Positions 22,770 through 33,210 of a stretch of DNA of 64,000 nt are shown piece by piece. The DNA comes from Salminus brasiliensis (Eukaryota; Chordata; Actinopteri; Characiformes; Bryconidae). Numbering within the stretch: the first letter of the stretch is position 1; each line of letters starts with the position of its first letter. The translations under genes were made by a program, and so were the position numbers. The notes under the pieces were generated by a model. The model saw only the letters and a list, made by a program, of their open reading frames with translations. It did not search any database and was not told the DNA's origin. The stretch is taken from the NCBI RefSeq assembly GCF_030463535.1, contig NC_132892.1, positions 30,963,436-31,027,435 of the forward strand, read 5' to 3'.

Positions 22770-25700
22770 TTTGTTTGGATGTTTGTTAGAGAATATTTTG
22801 GTTTGTTAGGAAGTGTTTGGGATTGTTGATGTTTGATGGAGAATATTTTGGTTTGGTAGGAAGTGTTTGGGTTTGTTTGGATGTTTGATGGAGAATATTT
22901 TGGTTTGGTAGGAAGTGTTTGGGTTTGTTGATGTTTGATGGAGAATATTTTGGTTTGGTAGGAAGTGTTTGGGTTTGTTGATGTTTGTTGGAGAATATTT
23001 TGGTTTGGTAGGAAGTGTTTGGGTTTGTTGGTGTTTGATGGAGAATATTTTGGTTTGGTAGGAAGTGTTTGGGTTTGTTGATGTTTGTTGGAGAATATTT
23101 TGGTTTGGTAGGAAGTGTTTGGGTTTGTTTGGATGTTTGATGGAGAATATTTTGGTTTGGTAGGAAGTGTTTGGGTTTGTTGATGTTTGATGGAGAATAT
23201 TTTGGTTTGGTAGGAAGTGTTTGGGTTTGTTGATGTTTGTTGGAGAATATTTTGGTTTGGTAGGAAGTGTTTGGGTTTGTTGATGTTTGATGGAGAATAT
23301 TTTGGTTTGGTAGGAAGTGTTTGGGTTTGTTGATGTTTGATGGAGAATATTTTGGTTTGTTAGGAAGTGTTTGGGTTTGTTGATGTTTGTTGGAGAATAT
23401 TTTGGTTTGGTAGGAAGTGTTTGGGATTGTTGATGTTTGATGGAGAATATTTTGGTTTGGTAGGAAGTGTTTGGGTTTGTTGATGTTTGATGGAGAATAT
23501 TTTGGTTTGTTAGGAAGTGTTTGGGTTTGTTTGGATGTTTGATGGAGAATATTTTGGTTTGGTAGGAAGTGTTTGGGTTTGTTGATGTTTGTTGGAGAAT
23601 ATTTTGGTTTGGTAGGAAGTGTTTGGGTTTGTTTGGATGTTTGATGGAGAATATTTTGGTTTGGTAGGAAGTGTTTGGGATTGTTGATGTTTGATGGAGA
23701 ATATTTTGGTTTGGTAGGAAGTGTTTGGGTTTGTTGATGTTTGTTGGAGAATATTTTGGTTTGTTAGGAAGTGTTTGGGTTTGTTTGGATGTTTGATGGA
23801 GAATATTTTGGTTTGGTAGGAAGTGTTTGGGTTTGTTTGGATGTTTGATGGAGAATATTTTGGTTTGTTAGGAAGTGTTTGGGTTTGTTGATGTTTGATG
23901 GAGAATATTTTGGTTTGGTAGGAAGTGTTTGGGTTTGTTGATGTTTGTTGGAGAATATTTTGGTTTGGTAGGAAGTGTTTGGGTTTGTTTGGATGTTTGA
24001 TGGAGAATATTTTGGTTTGGTAGGAAGTGTTTGGGTTTGTTGATGTTTGTTGGAGAATATTTTGGTTTGGTAGGAAGTGTTTGGGTTTGTTGATGTTTGT
24101 TGGAGAATATTTTGGTTTGGTAGGAAGTGTTTGGGTTTGTTTGGATGTTTGATGGAGAATATTTTGGTTTGGTAGGAAGTGTTTGGGTTTGTTGATGTTT
24201 GTTGGAGAATATTTTGGTTTGGTAGGAAGTGTTTGGGTTTGTTTGGATGTTTGATGGAGAATATTTTGGTTTGGTAGGAAGTGTTTGGGTTTGTTGGTGT
24301 TTGTTGGAGAATATTTTGGTTTGGTAGGAAGTGTTTGGGTTTGTTGATGTTTGTTGGAGAATATTTTGGTTTGGTAGGAAGTGTTTGGGTTTGTTTGGAT
24401 GTTTGATGGAGAATATTTTGGTTTGTTAGGAAGTGTTTGGGCTTGTTTGGATGTTTGATGGAGAATATTTTGGTTTGGTAGGAAGTGTTTGGGTTTGTTG
24501 ATGTTTGTTGGAGAATATTTTGGTTTGGTAGGAAGTGTTTGGGTTTGTTGATGTTTGTTGGAGAATATTTTGGTTTGGTAGGAAGTGTTTGGGTTTGTTG
24601 GTGTTTGATGGAGAATATTTTGGTTTGGTAGGAAGTGTTTGGGTTTGTTGATGTTTGTTGGAGAATATTTTGGTTTGGTAGGAAGTGTTTGGGTTTGTTT
24701 GGATGTTTGTTGGAGAATATTTTGGTTTGGTAGGAAGTGTTTGGGTTTGTTGATGTTTGTTGGAGAATATTTTGGTTTGGTAGGAAGTGTTTGGGTTTGT
24801 TTGGATGTTTGTTGGAGAATATTTTGGTTTGGTAGGAAGTGTTTGGGTTTGTTGATGTTTGTTGGAGAATATTTTGGTTTGGTAGGAAGTGTTTGGGTTT
24901 GTTGGTGTTTGATGGAGAATATTTTGGTTTGGTAGGAAGTGTTTGGGTTTGTTGGTGTTTGATGGAGAATATTTTGGTTTGGTAGGAAGTGTTTGGGTTT
25001 GTTGGTGTTTGATGGGGAATATTTTGGTTTGGTAGGAAGTGTTTGGGTTTGTTGATGTTTGTTGGAGAATATTTTGGTTTGGTAGGAAGTGTTTGGGTTT
25101 GTTGATGTTTGTTGGAGAATATTTTGGTTTGGTAGGAAGTGTTTGGGTTTGTTGATGTTTGTTGGAGAATATTTTGGTTTGGTAGGAAGTGTTTGGGTTT
25201 GTTTGGATGTTTGTTGGAGAATATTTTGGTTTGGTAGGAAGTGTTTGGGTTTGTTGATGTTTGTTGGAGAATATTTTGGTTTGGTAGGAAGTGTTTGGGT
25301 TTGTTGGTGTTTGATGGAGAATATTTTGGTTTGTTAGGAAGTGTTTGGGTTTGTTGATGTTTGTTGGAGAATATTTTGGTTTGGTAGGAAGTGTTTGGGT
25401 TTGTTGATGTTTGTTGGAGAATATTTTGGTTTGTTAGGAAGTGTTTGGGTTTGTTTGGATGTTTGATGGAGAATATTTTGGTTTGGTAGGAAGTGTTTGG
25501 GTTTGTTGGTGTTTGATGGAGAATATTTTGGTTTGGTAGGAAGTGTTTGGGTTTGTTGATGTTTGATGGAGAATATTTTGGTTTGTTAGGAAGTGTTTGG
25601 GTTTGTTGGTGTTTGATGGAGAATATTTTGGTTTGTTAGGAAGTGTTTGGGTTTGTTTGGATGTTTGATGGAGAATATTTTGGTTTGGTAGGAAGTGTTT

Positions 25701-28060
25701 GGGTTTGTTGGTGTTTGATGGAGAATATTTTGGTTTGGTAGGAAGTGTTTGGGTTTGTTGATGTTTGATGGAGAATATTTTGGTTTGGTAGGAAGTGTTT
25801 GGGTTTGTTTGGATGTTTGTTGGAGAATATTTTGGTTTGTTAAGAAGTGTTTGGGTTTGTTGGTGTTTGATGGAGAATATTTTGGTTTGGTAGGAAGTGT
25901 TTGGGTTTGTTGATGTTTGATGGAGAATATTTTGGTTTGGTAGGAAGTGTTTGGGTTTGTTTGGATGTTTGTTGGAGAATATTTTGGTTTGGTAGGAAGT
26001 GTTTGGGTTTGTTGATGTCTGATGGAGAATATTTTGGTTTGGTAGGAAGTGTTTGGGTTTGTTGATGTTTGATGGAGAATATTTTGGTTTGGTAGGAAGT
26101 GTTTGGGTTTGTTGGTGTTTGTTGGAGAATATTTTGGTTTGGTAGGAAGTGTTTGGGTTTGTTGATGTTTGTTGGAGAATATTTTGGTTTGTTAGGAAGT
26201 GTTTGGGTTTGTTTGGATGTTTGATGGAGAATATTTTGGTTTGGTAGGAAGTGTTTGGGTTTGTTGGTGTTTGATGGAGAATATTTTGGTTTGGTAGGAA
26301 GTGTTTGGGTTTGTTGATGTTTGATGGAGAATATTTTGGTTTGTTAGGAAGTGTTTGGGTTTGTTGGTGTTTGATGGAGAATATTTTGGTTTGTTAGGAA
26401 GTGTTTGGGTTTGTTTGGATGTTTGATGGAGAATATTTTGGTTTGGTAGGAAGTGTTTGGGTTTGTTGGTGTTTGATGGAGAATATTTTGGTTTGGTAGG
26501 AAGTGTTTGGGTTTGTTGATGTTTGATGGAGAATATTTTGGTTTGGTAGGAAGTGTTTGGGTTTGTTGGTGTTTGATGGAGAATATTTTGGTTTGGTAGG
26601 AAGTGTTTGGGTTTGTTGATGTTTGATGGAGAATATTTTGGTTTGGTAGGAAGTGTTTGGGTTTGTTGGTGTTTGATGGAGAATATTTTGGTTTGTTAGG
26701 AAGTGTTTGGGTTTGTTGATGTTTGTTGGAGAATATTTTGGTTTGGTAGGAAGTGTTTGGGTTTGTTGATGTTTGATGGAGAATATTTTGGTTTGGTAGG
26801 AAGTGTTTGGGTTTGTTGATGTTTGTTGGAGAATATTTTGGTTTGTTAGGAAGTGTTTGGGTTTGTTTGGATGTTTGATGGAGAATATTTTGGTTTGGTA
26901 GGAAGTGTTTGGGTTTGTTTGGATGTTTGATGGAGAATATTTTGGTTTGGTAGGAAGTGTTTGGGTTTGTTGATGTTTGTTGGAGAATATTTTGGTTTGG
27001 TAGGAAGTGTTTGGGTTTGTTGGTGTTTGATGGAGAATATTTTGGTTTGGTAGGAAGTGTTTGGGTTTGTTGGTGTTTGATGGAGAATATTTTGGTTTGT
27101 TAAGAAGTGTTTGGGTTTGTTGATGTTTGATGGAGAATATTTTGGTTTGTTAGGAAGTGTTTGGGTTTGTTGATGTTTGTTGGAGAATATTTTGGTTTGG
27201 TAGGAAGTGTTTGGGTTTGTTTGGATGTTTGATGGAGAATATTTTGGTTTGGTAGGAAGTGTTTGGGTTTGTTGATGTTTGTTGGAGAATATTTTGGTTT
27301 GGTAGGAAGTGTTTGGGTTTGTTTGGATGTTTGATGGAGAATATTTTGGTTTGGTAGGAAGTGTTTGGGTTTGTTGATGTTTGTTGGAGAATATTTTGGT
27401 TTGGTAGGAAGTGTTTGGGTTTGTTTGGATGTTTGATGGAGAATATTTTGGTTTGGTAGGAAGTGTTTGGGTTTGTTGATGTTTGTTGGAGAATATTTTG
27501 GTTTGGTAGGAAGTGTTTGGGTTTGTTTGGATGTTTGATGGAGAATATTTTGGTTTGGTAGGAAGTGTTTGGGTTTGTTGATGTTTGTTGGAGAATATTT
27601 TGGTTTGGTAGGAAGTGTTTGGGTTTGTTGGTGTTTGATGGAGAATATTTTGGTTTGGTAGGAAGTGTTTGGGTTTGTTGGTGTTTGATGGAGAATATTT
27701 TGGTTTGTTAGAAGTGTTTGGGTTTGTTGATGTTTGATGGAGAATATTTTGGTTTGGTAGGAAGTGTTTGGGTTTGTTGATGTTTGATGGAGAATATTTT
27801 GGTTTGTTAGGAAGTGTTTGGGTTTGTTGATGTTTGTTGGAGAATATTTTGGTTTGGTAGGAAGTGTTTGGGTTTGTTTGGATGTTTGATGGAGAATATT
27901 TTGGTTTGGTAGGAAGTGTTTGGGTTTGTTGATGTTTGATGGAGAATATTTTGGTTTGTTAGGAAGTGTTTGGGTTTGTTGATGTTTGTTGGAGAATATT
28001 TTGGTTTGGTAGGAAGTGTTTGGGTTTGTTGCAGAATGTTTGGGTTTGTTGGAGTTTGGT
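22770..28060 (+). repeat. 5.3-kb GT-rich minisatellite, 50/52-bp units
   Basis: About 104 head-to-tail units by length. Each contains GAGAATATTTTGGTTTGG, TAGGAAGTGTTTGGG and a short linker. Three sites vary: GGTAGG or GTTAGG; TTGATG, TTGGTG or the two-base-longer TTTGGATG; and TTTGATGG or TTTGTTGG. Units are therefore 50 or 52 bp. The plus strand has almost no C. Units toward 28060 decay. The 345-codon reverse-strand frame at 27100-28137 and the forward frames here are by-products of the period. Confidence 0.98.
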
Positions 28061-28662
28061 ATAGGATGTTTGGGTTTGCTAGTGTTTTTTGGGGAATGTA
28101 GGGTTGATGTGTCCTGGCTTTTATGAAACATTACCATTCCAGAAAATATGAATTAATCACATCATGAGATTTCTAACGTGTAGATAATGTACCAGACATT
28201 CATATTACCGCTGTACCTCACTCTGTCTGTCTGTCTGTCTCAGTACATCTCACTGTTTACAAATCTTGCCAAATCCCTCACTCTGACACGCTCAGCTCTG
28301 GGTTGTGTCAGTTCCAGATTTATATCCTCATCTTCATGGAAAATTATTCTGCAGAACACAAAGAGAGTTATCCATAAACAGAACAGAGGGCCTAAATAGC
28401 TCCCTTGCTCATTCTCCCTCTCCGTACCCATCAGGTCTTATTATAAAGAGGTCATTAAGGAAACAAATAGCAGGTGGGTGTGATGAGGGTGGGTGTAATG
28501 ACTGTGGGTGAGGGGACAGTGGGGAGGGGGGGGGGGGTAGCAGGGTAGGTTGTCCTGTCCAAAAAGTGTTCCTGCTGTGACCCTGACCAAGAAGAAGCAG
28601 CTCCACCCAAACTGACCACACAAATAGATCATTGGGTTGCCATGTTTCCATATGTATGCTTT
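28061..28662. other. No gene seen
   Basis: Array edge followed by ordinary sequence, a short TCTG run at about 28222-28240 and a poly-G run at about 28525-28537. Confidence 0.5.
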
Positions 28663-29224
28663 TTGGACAAAAGTATTGGGACACACTTCTTAATCATTGA
28701 ATTCAGGTCTTTTCTTCAGTTCTGTTGCTACAGGTGTTTGAAATCAAGCCCGTATCCATGCATTTCATTGAAAGAACGGGAGGTTCTGAAGAGCTCACTG
28801 AGCTCCAGCGTGGTTCTGCATGTAATAGGAGACACCGCTGCACCAACAACAACAAGTCAGCTGGTGAAATTTCCTCCCTCCTAGATCTTCCTCCATCAGC
28901 TGTGAGTGGTGTTATTATTGAACAGTGGAAGAGTTTAGGAGGAACAGCTCACAGAGAGCAGCTCAGTGTCCGCAGAGTGTCTGTCAGACGTAAAGTTACA
29001 GAGTGGGGTCAGGGCCGAGTGCTGAGCTCAGAGCAGAGTGCAGAAAAGCCTCCAACTGACTCAGTAACTACAGCAGAGCTCCAGACCTGCTGCTGCTGGT
29101 AGAGCTTAGGGCAAAGGGGGACCAGCTCCTTATTAATAATGCCTGTGGGTTGAGAATGGGAGGTTAGAAAAGGTCCTGTAGGTACAATGTGTAGGTGTCC
29201 CAATACTTTTGTCCATATAGTGTA
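28663..29224 (+). mobile_element. Tc1-like element with remnant of transposase N-terminus
   Basis: The ends match the MITE family of this window: GGACAAAAGTATTGGGACAC on the left and CCCAATACTTTTGTCCATAT on the right, 562 bp in all. Unlike the other copies, the interior translates on the plus strand (about 28760-29100) to a Tc1 transposase N-terminal DNA-binding region, including 'GEISSLLDLPPSAVSGVI' and 'RRKVTEWGQGR', with small indels. The catalytic DDE part is absent. This copy is the best evidence that the whole family is Tc1/mariner-derived. Confidence 0.85.
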
Positions 29225-29631
29225 TAACCTTAAAGAGTGCCTCAGCACACACACACACACTATACATCATTGCTGCATCCTGTCCAATACCTCCTGTCAA
29301 TCACACCCATTCAAGCTCTCACACACAGTAATTTCTGCCCACGTTAATGATCTGATTCCGCAGGGTTCTCCTTGCAGTCTGAGTGGGCGCCGCACCAGCA
29401 TATCGGAAATGTCACTGCTAATGAAAAACGGACGAACATCTACTTACCTCCCTCTCTCTCTCTCTCTCTGTCTTTGTCTCTTTTATGCACACCTGTCCAT
29501 CCTCACTGTAATCACAATAAACACAGCTGCCAGTGGACAGCACATATATTTACACACACACACACACTTTTTTTAAACCTTGAAGAACAAAGAAATTTAT
29601 TTATCTCAAATATAGTCAGACACCTGAGACT
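29225..29631. other. No gene seen; CA and CT runs
   Basis: CA at about 29248-29262 and 29556-29570, CT at about 29452-29470. Confidence 0.55.
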
Positions 29632-29955
29632 TAGACAAAAGTATTGGGACACCTGCTCATTCACTGGTTCTTCTGAAATCAAGGGTATTAAAAAGTTTCT
29701 CCTGCTTTTGATGGAGTAACTGTCTCTACTGTCCAGAGAAGAAGAAGGCTTTCTACTAATGTAGATTTTGGAGGAGCATTGCTGTGAGGATTTGATTGCA
29801 TTCAAAGACAAGAGCACAAATAACACCTCCTTCACTGCTTCACAGCTCAATGCTGGGGGGCTTTGTATGCCTCTATAGCCCACTCATGCCTGGCATTAGG
29901 CAGCATGGTGCCAATAGGGTCATGATGTTTATCTGCTCTAACGAGTCCTAAGGAG
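29632..29955 (-). mobile_element. Tc1/mariner-type MITE copy, 3' truncated
   Basis: Starts GACAAAAGTATTGGGACACC, TTCTTCTGAAATCAAGGG and proceeds through GATTTGATTGCATTCAAAG to CCTGGCATTAGGCAGCATGG. It ends before the second terminus. Confidence 0.88.
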
Positions 29956-30054
29956 TGTGTGTGTGTGTGTAAAAGTATATTCTCCTCCAGAGAGTCTCAT
30001 TAAGTGGTCAGTTCATCTTCAGGGGTGTCCAGTCATATCCTCAGGTTGTTTGAT

Positions 30055-30332
30055 GAGCAACAGCCCAACTCATCCCAAAAGTACTGGATGAAGCTCCACC
30101 ATCCATCATTCCAGTGAACACAGTTCCTCCACTGCTCCACAGCTTCTCAATGCTGGGGGGCTTTATTTATAGCCCTCTAGCCCACGCCTGGCATTAGACA
30201 GCATGGTGTGTCATGATGTTGATCTGCTCCAGAGAGTCCTAATCTATTGGCAGTATTTCTTCTCTACAGGGACTAGACAAGCTGTGTCAGCCATAGGTAG
30301 AAGGGGTGTCCACAAACTTTCGGACTTATCAT
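30055..30332 (-). mobile_element. Tc1/mariner-type MITE copy, 5' truncated
   Basis: Interior blocks from CCCAACTCATCCCAAAAGTA to the terminus GGTGTCCACAAACTTTCGGAC. It lies 100 bp from the previous copy in the same orientation. Confidence 0.88.
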
Positions 30333-30439
30333 GTATATCAGTGACAGTGTTGGTTAAGCAGGAAGGAATTCTGGCTTCTTCAGACCGTCTGGTCTCTGGC
30401 AATGCAATCTCTGGCTTGCATTTGGAGAGAATTCGGAGG

Positions 30440-30660
30440 AAGTTCAGGCCAGGCCAGAGTTGCGCAGCAGTGGCGGGAAGGGGAAGCAGTTGAGCGTTTT
30501 GCTAAAGGACACAGTGGCAGGTGTCAGGAGAGGAGCTCATGCACTGCCCTGCAAGCCTCTGGCACTGTCAGTGTCGTTTAGCTCAACCTGGGATTCAAAC
30601 CAGCAGCTCTTGGTTCTAACAGGTTCTCCTGAGGAGCCGTTCCCAGCTGTGCCCTCTTAG
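30440..30660 (-). mobile_element. Possible tRNA-related repeat
   Basis: On the minus strand GCTGGTTTGAATCCC resembles an RNA polymerase III B box. The surroundings have the look of a degraded SINE, with GCACTGCCCTGCAAG and CTGAGGAGCC. It is single copy here, so this is weak. Confidence 0.25.
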
Positions 30661-30744
30661 TCATAGCCCACCAGAGCGGGCCAGATCTCACAGCAAACCC
30701 ATCAGACTGATCAAACGCACTATGAAAAATCTTGGGCTTATATG

Positions 30745-31016
30745 CATATTTAGTACATGTCCAAAAGTCCCCCAGCATTGAGAAGCTGTGGAGCAGTGGA
30801 AGACTAACTGTGTTCTTTGGAATGATGGATGGTGGAGCTCCACCCAGTACTTTTGGGATGAGTTGGGTAGTTCATCCAACATCCAGACCTCACTAATGCT
30901 CTTGACCCTGAATACAATCAAGTCCTCACAGCAATGCTCTTCTTAAACTGCTATTCCCTGGCCAGTAAAAAAAAAAAATTGCTGGGCGTCCCAATACTTT
31001 TGTCCAAATAGTCTAT
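30745..31016 (+). mobile_element. Tc1/mariner-type MITE, internally deleted
   Basis: ACATGTCCAAAAGT on the left joins directly to the interior CCCCCAGCATTGAGAAGCTG and runs to CCCAATACTTTTGTCCAAAT. Confidence 0.88.
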
Positions 31017-31490
31017 ACTTGCACAAAACCCATCACCAGCACCCAGAGTACTTAAATGAACATGCCTGTCTCTATGGCTGTAGGGTCAAGTTCTGAGCAG
31101 TGCAGTGAGCTAGTCCTGTGGTGGCTCCCTTCCCCGAGCCCTTTAATACACCACCTGAAGCAGGTCCCCCTATCTGCCTCAAGGTGACGGCCCGGTGGCA
31201 CATGGGAGGGCTCGAACCCTGTCCCTGCCACTGTGCATATACATATATGGGCTGAAGTCTACAGTATAGCGCAGTCTGGTTGTACTGCTCAGACCTCTTC
31301 TGCCATCCAGTGGTCAATCATAGGTAGTGCATTAGTGTCAGAACCTGGCTGTACTTCTTTTTTTTTAACTGGAGGGCTGTGACCTGCAGGACAGGAGACT
31401 AGCTGCTGTTACTGTAACGTATCTAGAACCTCCTGATCCTAGAACCTGCTCAAACCCACTGAACAAAAACCAAACAAATTGGGTTTAAGG
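31017..31490. other. Downstream flank of tekt4, no gene seen
   Basis: At 31130-31240 a block with GAGGGCTCGAACCCTG on the plus strand resembles a reverse B box, possibly an old SINE. Confidence 0.4.
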
Positions 31491-31493
31491 AGC

Positions 31494-31499
31494 TTTATT
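31494..31499 (-). terminator. tekt4: tekt4 polyadenylation signal candidate
   Basis: AATAAA on the minus strand, about 90 bases past the tekt4 stop codon and the first such hexamer downstream. Confidence 0.6.
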
Positions 31500-31586
31500 T
31501 TCTCACACGTTTCTGAGGAGGCTCCATATTCACACTGCAGAATTCTATTACAATGACCAGCAGGATGCAAAGTGTGTGTGTGTGTG

Positions 31587-31800
31587 TCAGTATCCAGACA
31601 GGGCCAGTACAGTAGGGTAGCGCGTGCGGTGCGTCATGCACTTGTCGCGGTCGATGAGCAGCGAGTGTGTTTTGCAGCTGATGTCCTTTTCCAGCATCAG
31701 CCTGCTGTCCTCCAGCTGAGCCAGAGAGCCTCGAGCTTCACACAGCTGCTGCTGCAGAACCCCAACACTGCTGGAGATCTCCTCCAGCTCACTCAGCAGA
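31587..31800 (-). CDS. tekt4: tekt4 exon 6 and stop
   Basis: 214 bp, acceptor GTGTGTAG|TCTG. It codes the C-terminal coiled coil and the conserved end, finishing in 'LALSGY' and TGA. The split codon gives Ser where other tektins usually have Arg or Leu. Confidence 0.94.
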
Positions 31801-33177
31801 CTACACACACATACACACACACACATTTAACCATATATATATCTATATACACACACACACACATGCACAGATCCGGCTGTACTGTGCAAAAGTTTGGGCA
31901 CCCTTGGTGAGCTGTGCGAGGGTGATGGCAGTGGTTAGTTAGGTGTTGTCTTGTGTTTAAACCCGACCACCAGAGGGCAGTGTTGTACTCTGTCGTCAGA
32001 TCTCACTGTTCTGATTGGACAACGGCATTGGATCAGCATTTCTTTACTTCTATAGAGTCTTTTCAAAGTCATACAAGTTAGCATTATGCTCAGAGTTAAA
32101 TACAGACACGGATACGGATGTGGAAGGAGCTTTCTGCCCTTACGTACCACATTTAGTCACTATTTGTGGACGTTCTCTAAAAGCTTACAGGTACGGAGGG
32201 AGCGGAGCAGCACCACTGGAACTCCTGAGGGCAGTGTAGCCAATAGTATGGACACTGTCTGAGGAGGTGGTACACTGGGAGGTGGTGACTCTGTAGTGTT
32301 GTGGAAGGTTTGTGAAGCCTGACCCTCCCTTGTGGTTTAGATGAGTGATGAAACAGAAGGGAGGAGACCTGGTGGTGGTGGGTGCAAAGCTAGGTTTCGT
32401 TAAAAAAGTGGTATATATATATAAAAAGAGGTATATATATATATATATGTATGTATATATTACTGTTTTTAGCTGATGCTCTTATTCAGAGTGACTTACA
32501 AGGTGACCCAAGGACTCTTATTGGTGTAGTGCTGCATAGTCACTCAGATGGGAATCGAACCCCAGTCACCCACGTGGTGTGGCAGCTCAGTGGCAGGTAG
32601 TGGTGTTATCTATTGAGCTATACACCAGCTACCAGATAATGATGGAGCGATGGAGGAGGAGGTCGGGTTAACTGAGGCGTGGTCCAAGTACATTTTTATG
32701 GCTTCCTCCACCGTCACCCTGTCTGTAGTTGTCCTCTAGGACGTATTCACTGGAGCCTTTGAAATCAACATGTGTCATTTTGAACTGGGGTGCCCAAACT
32801 TTTGCATATGATCACATCCAAAACAATACTTTCTAAATCTGGTTAAAAGTGCAGCTTCTGCATCAGTGTTGGTAAGACATAGTTTGATTATGGTTTGAGC
32901 CTGTCTTCATATTTTTGGCACATTTTGTCGTTTTTTTGACATAAACATTAAAAAAAGGTCAGCAGTGCAGACTTAGCTCGCACCATACAGATTATACAGC
33001 AAAGGGAAATGCCAATTATTACACATAATTAAGCTCTTATGTATAATCATATTGTGTAATTATGCAATAATGGAATTCCATTCACACAGCTTTGCAGACA
33101 GCGGTAATGACCGTAGACTGCTAGTGCTAATGCTTTTATGTGTATGTTAGGTTTAAGGTGGATGTATTTGTGTATGC

Positions 33178-33210
<33 letters not shown>

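Noticed and set aside
27100..28137. 345-codon reverse-strand open frame rich in Asn, Lys, Pro, Thr
   Set aside because: It lies almost wholly in the 50/52-bp minisatellite; three 50-bp units make 150 bases, so any stop-free phase repeats indefinitely.
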